19,649 bases of DNA, taken from contig CANJQG010000032.1 in the NCBI GenBank assembly GCA_947476405.1, forward strand, positions 1 through 19,649, written 5' to 3'. Both the position numbers and the translations under genes were made by a program. This DNA is from Thiotrichales bacterium. GTDB taxonomy: Bacteria; Pseudomonadota; Gammaproteobacteria; Francisellales; CACEW01. The notes beneath the pieces are model-generated. The model was not told where the DNA came from, did no database searches, and saw only the letters and a list, made by a program, of their open reading frames with translations. Positions 15,194-19,649 of this stretch are shown here, in pieces (the first letter of the stretch is position 1; the number at the start of each line of letters is the position of its first letter).

Positions 15194-16384
15194 TTATTTC
15201 TGACAACGACCTACGGTAAAATAAAACACACCCAAAGCCAATAACGCACTCAGCATAAAAGCAAACGCCATAGGCAATTGACTATGATTCGGCATTAGGG
15301 CCACCATTCCACTAAAAACTGACCCCGCTAAAACACGCGCCGAATAGAAAATCGCTGCTGCCGTCCCAGCAATTTTTGGAAAGGGCTGAAATATCCCCGC
15401 TGAGGCATTGGGAAAGACCCAACTCGCACCAAACATCACCAACAATACCGGCAACATGATGACAAAGGCATTCACATAGTCGAGGAATTTAAATCCAGCC
15501 ATCAACACTCCAGCAAGCAAAATAATCATCAGGCCAAATCTAAGCATCCTTTCAATTCCAATGGCACTCACTGCTTTACCATTACTGAATGCTCCCAAAC
15601 TAAATGCAATTCCCGTCAAAATATACAGCCAACCAAAACTGACGGGGCTCAATCCAACCACCGATTGCAACACAATGGGCCCCGAGGTCAGCCAGGCCAA
15701 AATCGCACCATATGCAAATAGGCTGCAAGCACAGTAGCCGATGAAAACAGGGCTGACAAATAGAGTGCCCAGATTTTGCTTGATGATGCTTGGGCGTAAG
15801 TTTTCAGGATGTTTGTGGGTATTCGTTTCTGGCACCAGCCAAAAAACTGCGATGAGCGCTATTAACGAATAAACCATCATCAAAAAGAAATCCGCTCGCC
15901 AGCCGGAATATTCCTGCAAATATCCTCCAAGCAAAGGCCCCATCGCCAGTACACCTGCACCGATCAATGCTGCATACGATGAATATTTGGCAAGATTCTT
16001 CCCCTCAAAAATATCACGCAGGATGGCCGCGGGCAAACTCAATGTGGCCCCAGCACCAAGCCCTTGAATCAATCGCCCAATCATCAGCGCTTGAATATCA
16101 TGTGCAAAAAAACACATCACTCCGCCGATAAGTCCAATCATCAAGCCGATTAATAATGGCTTCCGACGACCCACTGCATCTGACAATGGCCCATAAAGCA
16201 GCTGGGTGATGGCAAAGCCGAACATATAAATGGACAGCGTCAATTGCGCAGCATGATTATTTGAATGCAGATCCATCGCAATGGCGGGGAGAGACGGCAA
16301 ATAAAGATCTGACGTCAACTGCCCCAATGAGGACACTAAGACCATAATTAGAAAAATCAGTTTTTCGCGCGATCTTATTTTCAA
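15194..16384 (-). CDS. Bcr/CflA-type MFS drug exporter
   Basis: Twelve membrane segments, motif A (GPLSDAVGRRKPLLIG) and the helix-4/5 pattern GRLIQGLGAGATLSLP place this in the Bcr/CflA drug:proton antiporter group (bicyclomycin/multidrug export at the inner membrane). I start it at TTG 16384 (396 residues, first residues MKIRSREKLIF) for three reasons. GAGG lies five bases upstream. The TTG falls seven bases after the stop of the YdeI-like gene. The longer open frame to 16600 would overlap almost all of that conserved gene with low-complexity soluble sequence. The length of 396 residues is typical of the family. It is probably co-transcribed with the YdeI-like gene. Confidence 0.88.
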   Translation of the reverse strand: MKIRSREKLIFLIMVLVSSLGQLTSDLYLPSLPAIAMDLHSNNHAAQLTLSIYMFGFAITQLLYGPLSDAVGRRKPLLIGLMIGLIGGVMCFFAHDIQALMIGRLIQGLGAGATLSLPAAILRDIFEGKNLAKYSSYAALIGAGVLAMGPLLGGYLQEYSGWRADFFLMMVYSLIALIAVFWLVPETNTHKHPENLRPSIIKQNLGTLFVSPVFIGYCACSLFAYGAILAWLTSGPIVLQSVVGLSPVSFGWLYILTGIAFSLGAFSNGKAVSAIGIERMLRFGLMIILLAGVLMAGFKFLDYVNAFVIMLPVLLVMFGASWVFPNASAGIFQPFPKIAGTAAAIFYSARVLAGSVFSGMVALMPNHSQLPMAFAFMLSALLALGVFYFTVGRCQK

Positions 16385-16391
16385 TATAGCC

Positions 16392-16688
16392 TCATCCCCT
16401 TTTGTTGGCGGTGCTGGTAGCTTTTTCAGACTGTTTTGAACGATGAGGGCAGCCAGGCCAGCAACAAGGTCGGCGCTTTCCTTCGAGAAGCGCTGCACAT
16501 AATCGTTCCACATGATTTTTTCTTGTTTCCAACTTCTTGACGGAAGTGATCCAGCAGATCCACTCATTACGCGCGAGTGGGGTAAGATCATTCCAAACAT
16601 CTCGTACTTCTGGTGAAGACATCAAAGCTTGTTGTAAATCCGTCGGTACGCTGTGAACTACGCCAGTGGCAATTGTTATTTTGACCAT
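16392..16688 (-). CDS. YdeI/OmpD-associated family protein
   Basis: The 98-residue protein carries the hallmark segment VWNDLTPLARNEWICWI, then ETRKNHVERL and GKRRPCCWPGCPHR. This pattern is seen in small YdeI/OmpD-associated (bacteriocin-protection type) proteins. The biochemical role of these small forms is not established. ATG 16688 is chosen because MVKITIATG starts the conserved part and a G-rich site lies just upstream; an in-frame TTG at 16724 would add 12 residues through the G tract. It is directly upstream of the Bcr/CflA exporter (seven-base gap), so the pair probably forms one transcript from a promoter around 16709-16737. The cysteines in PCCWPGC could bind metal. Confidence 0.85.
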   Translation of the reverse strand: MVKITIATGVVHSVPTDLQQALMSSPEVRDVWNDLTPLARNEWICWITSVKKLETRKNHVERLCAALLEGKRRPCCWPGCPHRSKQSEKATSTANKRG

Positions 16689-16693
16689 TGCTA

Positions 16694-16702
16694 CCCCCCC
16701 CC
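16694..16702 (-). repeat. Nine-G homopolymer tract in the ribosome-binding region of the YdeI-like gene
   Basis: Nine consecutive C on the plus strand (G on the minus strand) lie five bases before ATG 16688. The tract serves as the Shine-Dalgarno and would shift the frame of the 12-residue upstream extension if its length changed. Confidence 0.7.
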
Positions 16703-16755
16703 TCATTTTATGATACAATTTCAACCCTCAGCGCACAAGAAATATTGAAGTACTC

Positions 16756-17229
16756 GTGAATCTCTTGAAAAAGATAATCCCTCTCCTTGCTCTATCACTG
16801 ACAAGCTCCTCTATTTACGCAATAAGTCCTCAGCATCTCAATCTATCCATTAATCTGACAGGAACTTACCAATGCGCCATTTCTGACAAAGGGCACGCAA
16901 CCGGACATGCTGTCGTTAAATACATTTTCGACTCTAAAAACTCTAATTTGAGTCAGGGCTACAGCACTTATAGTTTTGAGGGTGGTTTCCTTCAAAATGG
17001 CTCGTATATTTATAACGGCAAGGCCATTGTAAAAAATAATATGATGGCCCAGCACTTTCAATCCAAAACGGACCCCAATGATAATGGTGTGCAACTGATC
17101 ACCATTACCTACAAGACTGCGCAAAATGGGACAATTATTCCCACTTTACATAAATTCGGTTATCAGGCCCCTTACTCTGCGGGAAACGCAATTTTTAGTA
17201 TTGATTGTATTCGAATTTCAACTTCATGA
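16756..17229 (+). CDS. Small exported protein of unknown function
   Basis: The 157-residue protein has a clear signal peptide (MNLLKKIIPLLALSLTSSSIYA, cleavage near residue 22). It is followed by a short beta-rich domain with LTGTYQC, GHAVVKYIF, SYIYNGKAIV and a C-terminal FSIDC. The two cysteines, C40 and C151, lie at the ends of the mature domain and probably form a disulfide. It starts at GTG 16756; the ribosome-binding site is weak (GAAG six bases upstream). The divergent YdeI-like gene lies 67 bases away, and the 3' end overlaps the convergent MFS gene by six bases. No family is recognised; a periplasmic or secreted role is inferred only from the signal peptide. Confidence 0.72.
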   Translation: MNLLKKIIPLLALSLTSSSIYAISPQHLNLSINLTGTYQCAISDKGHATGHAVVKYIFDSKNSNLSQGYSTYSFEGGFLQNGSYIYNGKAIVKNNMMAQHFQSKTDPNDNGVQLITITYKTAQNGTIIPTLHKFGYQAPYSAGNAIFSIDCIRISTS

Positions 17230-18402
17230 CTCTTGTGAAAATGCCACCAATTCACGATTTTTCAGTACAAAAAAATGTGTAATGATCGCCATAAAAATGA
17301 CCACAGAAATAATAATGCCAATATTGCGAAACGATCCCTCATAAAAACAACTGGCAAGCTGCAGACTCAGGGCTGTAAAAATCAAGCGTCCTCCTTGAAT
17401 CATCGCAGACACTTTCGCTTTTGCTTGAGGCATAAAATTCAGACACAAGGGATAAAGCTGCGTCGAGGGCATGATTTGACTGATGACAAAAGGCAAAAAA
17501 GCCAATGTAATTAAGAATGGATTATGATCCCCCCAAAAGGTCACTATCACCAAGGTAATGAGGCTAAATATATAGACCAGACTGGACACATGGAGGATTT
17601 TTTTCTGCGTATAACGATGCATCATCAAGCCAAACAAAACACTGCCCAAGCCAAAGACCAACGCAAATACGCCCTGGTAATAACCAAAGTGCCGCAGACT
17701 GACCCCTAAGTTTTTCATATACAGCAGCGGTGACATCCCTACAAAAATCCAATACGGAATAATCATCAAGATAATATTCGCCATCAGGAGCATCAAAGGC
17801 TTGGACTTGAATAGCGGTAAATAGCCCCGCAATGAGATGGTTTCTTTATGCTCCGGCAACTTATATTGCGGAACAAACAGCACGGACACTCCCAATACGA
17901 TTAAGCCTAAAATTAAAAGCAACGCGAAATTGCCCCGCCACTGAAAATAGAGCGCGACATAACTGCCAATCACGGGGGATGCCGCGGCTGCCATATTCAT
18001 GGATCCATTCAAGATCGCGAATAAAAACTGCTGCTTCTTCATGACATAAGCATCCGCTATAATTAAAAAGCTGAGGATGGCAGGTGCTGCAATGCCTATG
18101 CCTTGCAGAAAACGCCCCATCAGCAGACAAGAATAAACGGGCGCACTCACACAGAGAATACTGCCGATGATAAAAATCCCCAGCCCCAGCAAAATAATAG
18201 GCTTGCGACCATAGCGATCTGCCAAGCTGCCCACAAAAAATAGGCTGAGGCAATAGCCAACAAAATTGGCTGACAACAAAGCCTCCACCCAAAAAGGCGT
18301 CAAACTAAATTGGGCCTGCAACTCAGGAAAGCTCGGCACAAAGAGGTCAAACTCCATTCCCGCCAACAAATCCATCAAAATCACTGCGAGTAAAATCATC
18401 AT
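17224..18402 (-). CDS. Bcr/CflA-type MFS transporter
   Basis: The 392-residue protein has about twelve membrane helices. The MFS motif A reads GSLADRYGRKPI, followed by GRFLQGIGIAAP in helix 4/5, and D-x-x-A-G-M-E-F-D in helix 1 resembles the family's conserved acidic segment. This is the pattern of the Bcr/CflA drug exporters, the second such gene in the window (the other is 15194-16384). AGGAG lies nine bases before ATG 18402; a second ATG follows directly. It is monocistronic, converging on the small exported protein gene. Substrate is not predictable. Confidence 0.88.
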   Translation of the reverse strand: MMILLAVILMDLLAGMEFDLFVPSFPELQAQFSLTPFWVEALLSANFVGYCLSLFFVGSLADRYGRKPIILLGLGIFIIGSILCVSAPVYSCLLMGRFLQGIGIAAPAILSFLIIADAYVMKKQQFLFAILNGSMNMAAAASPVIGSYVALYFQWRGNFALLLILGLIVLGVSVLFVPQYKLPEHKETISLRGYLPLFKSKPLMLLMANIILMIIPYWIFVGMSPLLYMKNLGVSLRHFGYYQGVFALVFGLGSVLFGLMMHRYTQKKILHVSSLVYIFSLITLVIVTFWGDHNPFLITLAFLPFVISQIMPSTQLYPLCLNFMPQAKAKVSAMIQGGRLIFTALSLQLASCFYEGSFRNIGIIISVVIFMAIITHFFVLKNRELVAFSQES

Positions 18403-18496
18403 TCTCTCTCTCCTGCTGAAAATATCTCATGGAGATTAGGTTGCTTTGATAAAGCTATACTCAGGTAGATTTTGTGGGGGAAAAATAGACTCAAAT

Positions 18497-18639
18497 ATTT
18501 AAATTGGATTGGGCTATACATCATGATTGTTCTCTTAAAAAAAGGGTTTAGATTTGGAAACCGAAGTTCCCGCTTTGCCCTCGCCAGTGAGGGCGATTTA
18601 AGAGATGTTTCTCATGACTATATACGCCTTAATTTGAAT
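18497..18639. repeat. Long imperfect inverted repeat capped by two hairpins (candidate structured RNA or MITE-like element)
   Basis: Nested pairings read inward as ATTTAAATT (18497-18505) with AATTTGAAT (18631-18639, one G-U), GGC (18512-18514) with GCC (18626-18628), TATA with TATA (18515-18518/18621-18624), TCATGA with TCATGA (18521-18526/18612-18617), and TCTCTTAAA (18531-18539) with TTTAAGAGA (18597-18605). Inside lie two hairpins: GGTTT/AAACC (18545-18549/18558-18562) and GCCCTC/GAGGGC (18577-18582/18589-18594). In total about 31 stem pairs plus two inner hairpins form a Y-shaped fold. It has no coding support. It could be a small RNA, an interspersed repeat or a non-autonomous element; no target-site duplication was recognised. 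Confidence 0.6.
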
Positions 18640-18705
18640 GAATTAACGAGGTGCATTGTACTATAGCTCTACGAATAAAGCAAGACATTTTTCGCGCGCC
18701 GACCA

Positions 18706-18733
18706 TTGAAAAATTTACAATTCCGTGTAAAAT
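18706..18733 (+). promoter_or_regulatory. Promoter with an overlapping 18-base dyad upstream of the right-edge gene
   Basis: TTGAAA (18706-18711) and TAAAAT (18728-18733) are 16 bases apart. Between and over the -10 lies TTTACA-N6-TGTAAA (18714-18731), a perfect 6-base inverted repeat placed where a bound repressor would block RNA polymerase. The regulator is unknown. Confidence 0.5.
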
Positions 18734-18776
18734 AAGATTGATTAAAAAAATTAATTCATAAAAACGGAGGCACACG

Positions 18777-19649
18777 ATGCGTTTAATGGAAATTTGCCAA
18801 GACTTATTCGGCTGGAATCGTAGTCAATTCGAGGCTTTTAAGGACATCTGCACGCTCATGGGCTGTGGCGAGCTCCTATTACCCCTCTGCACTAAAGAAT
18901 ACGGCAATGCGCTGGATGGACTTTCTGAGCTGAACCCACTGTTACAAGACTCTTTATTCCGTGCAGGCAAAAACAATCCTCTTGGGTCTGCCAAAGAGCG
19001 CTTTGAAATTGAAGGAAAAATGACAGACTTGCACCATCAACTGACCGAATTGGTTTTACATTTAGGTGCCCATCGCGCACAACTGCCAAACGAGTGGATG
19101 ACTGTTAATGCTATATTTATCCTGGGCTCTACCGTACCCAATATGGCTAAACGTATAGAGTTTTGCCGTGATCAAATCTTACCAGCCGTTAGTAATGTTG
19201 CTCCACGCATCTTTGGCCTCAGTGGAGAGCGGGCTCTGATCCCAGTAAAAGCAGATCCTACCAGAGGCTATTTAGGCGATATAAGTGATGCGCCACGCGA
19301 AGGCTATACTTTTTTAAACACTCAGGAATTGGCCCCTACACTCGGCCAATATCACAAAGAAGGCAAGCCGACAGAAAGTGGGGCAATGTCTCTACTCCTT
19401 TCAAACTTATTGCCAGGCAAAACAACCGAAGTAATCGACGCCAAAGCAAAACCTGGTAAAGATCGCCCGGATACTGAAGACACGGCTTACTATGCCGGAG
19501 TGCAATTATTAGAAAGCAGATCTTCATTCAATGACTTCAAATTAGTGATTGTTTCTGATGCCGCTTTTCCTGGCCAAAGAGAACAGGTGATTTGCGGCCT
19601 TCGCAGAGCAGGCATTGAACTCGCAAAGCATCAAATCGAATTTTATGGA
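18777..19649 (+). CDS. Protein of unknown function with DUF218-like pattern (partial, C-terminus off the right edge)
   Basis: The frame is open from ATG 18777 to the window end (291 codons). CGGAGG lies seven bases upstream. There is no signal peptide or clear membrane segment. From residue ~108 the pattern resembles DUF218 (YdcF/ElyC-type): a strand AIFILGSTV (112-120), a basic helix with KRIEFCRD, then IFGLSGER (145-152), TESGAMSLLLSNLLPG (199-214), a TEDTAYYAG segment (233-241) where DUF218 has its NT-E-N helix, and KLVIVSDAAFPGQRE (255-269) like the family's VTS-x-xH-x-xR strand. The His of that strand is not obvious, being replaced by FPGQR. The first ~100 residues are helical and unrecognised. 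The DUF218 link is fold-level pattern matching, so low certainty. Confidence 0.68.
   Translation, partial: MRLMEICQDLFGWNRSQFEAFKDICTLMGCGELLLPLCTKEYGNALDGLSELNPLLQDSLFRAGKNNPLGSAKERFEIEGKMTDLHHQLTELVLHLGAHRAQLPNEWMTVNAIFILGSTVPNMAKRIEFCRDQILPAVSNVAPRIFGLSGERALIPVKADPTRGYLGDISDAPREGYTFLNTQELAPTLGQYHKEGKPTESGAMSLLLSNLLPGKTTEVIDAKAKPGKDRPDTEDTAYYAGVQLLESRSSFNDFKLVIVSDAAFPGQREQVICGLRRAGIELAKHQIEFYG

Larger units (their letters stand above)
18403..18776. other. Intergenic region of about 370 bases without a supported gene
   Basis: This stretch separates the divergent MFS gene and the partial gene at the right edge. It holds the folded element at 18497-18639 and the promoter/dyad at 18706-18733. 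A 64-codon open frame from TTG 18472 has no ribosome-binding site and overlaps the folded element, so I do not call it. Confidence 0.7.

Noticed and set aside
16385..16600. N-terminal extension of the Bcr/CflA exporter
   Set aside because: It overlaps the conserved YdeI-like gene in another frame, has no membrane or family similarity, and TTG 16384 has a good ribosome-binding site.
18472..18666. 64-codon open frame from TTG in the intergenic region
   Set aside because: No ribosome-binding site, and it runs through the folded 143-base element; the coding look is a by-product of that structure.
18714..18731. TyrR box
   Set aside because: TyrR sites read TGTAAA-N6-TTTACA; here the half-sites are in the opposite order.
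1..19649. CRISPR arrays, tRNA/rRNA genes, insertion sequences or integrases
   Set aside because: None was seen on either strand; no transposase or integrase motif appears in any frame.

Overview
The window is a gene-dense bacterial segment of moderate to low G+C (by eye, not computed). Its style fits a Gammaproteobacterium of the Legionella/Coxiella/Berkiella type. That placement is an inference from three things: an ankyrin-repeat protein with a papain-like N-terminal region, a methylthioribose-kinase fusion whose tail carries an E-block-like motif, and a PAS/LuxR regulator beside several small-molecule exporters. No Dot/Icm component, rRNA or tRNA is visible, so the assignment stays soft.

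Left part (1-5228): a Nudix-type protein with a hydrophobic N-terminus runs off the left edge on the minus strand. It diverges from a two-gene plus-strand unit. The first gene is a methylthioribose kinase (MtnK) fused to about 480 residues of unrecognised sequence. Three bases later comes a cysteine-protease-like protein with ankyrin repeats. Back-to-back sigma70-like promoters with 17-base spacers lie at 821-849 and 866-894. Middle-left (5237-8089): a methionine aminopeptidase overlaps a PAS-LuxR regulator by 4 bases. Upstream lies a small Cys-rich protein abutting a multi-pass membrane protein, bracketed by a 15-base direct repeat and closed by an intrinsic terminator.

Middle (8248-13220): a 2H-phosphoesterase-like gene with a near-consensus promoter converges on a tight minus-strand operon of membrane protein, class C beta-lactamase-like serine hydrolase and epoxide hydrolase. 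A 395-residue orphan gene diverges from that operon across a leader that holds a 12-base-arm inverted repeat. Right (13217-18402): the genes are an alanyl-tRNA editing protein followed by an MFS carrier, a YdeI/OmpD-associated protein followed by a Bcr/CflA-type MFS carrier, a small exported protein, and a third MFS carrier. The YdeI gene has a nine-G tract in its ribosome-binding region, and the following MFS gene probably starts at TTG 16384.

Right end (18403-19649): the only long non-coding stretch (about 370 bases) holds a 143-base element, 18497-18639. It folds as a long imperfect inverted repeat capped by two small hairpins and could be a structured RNA or a MITE-like repeat. It is followed by a promoter with a TTTACA-N6-TGTAAA dyad and a partial gene with a DUF218-like pattern. 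The best leads are the MtnK fusion with its ankyrin/cysteine-protease partner, and the 143-base folded element.
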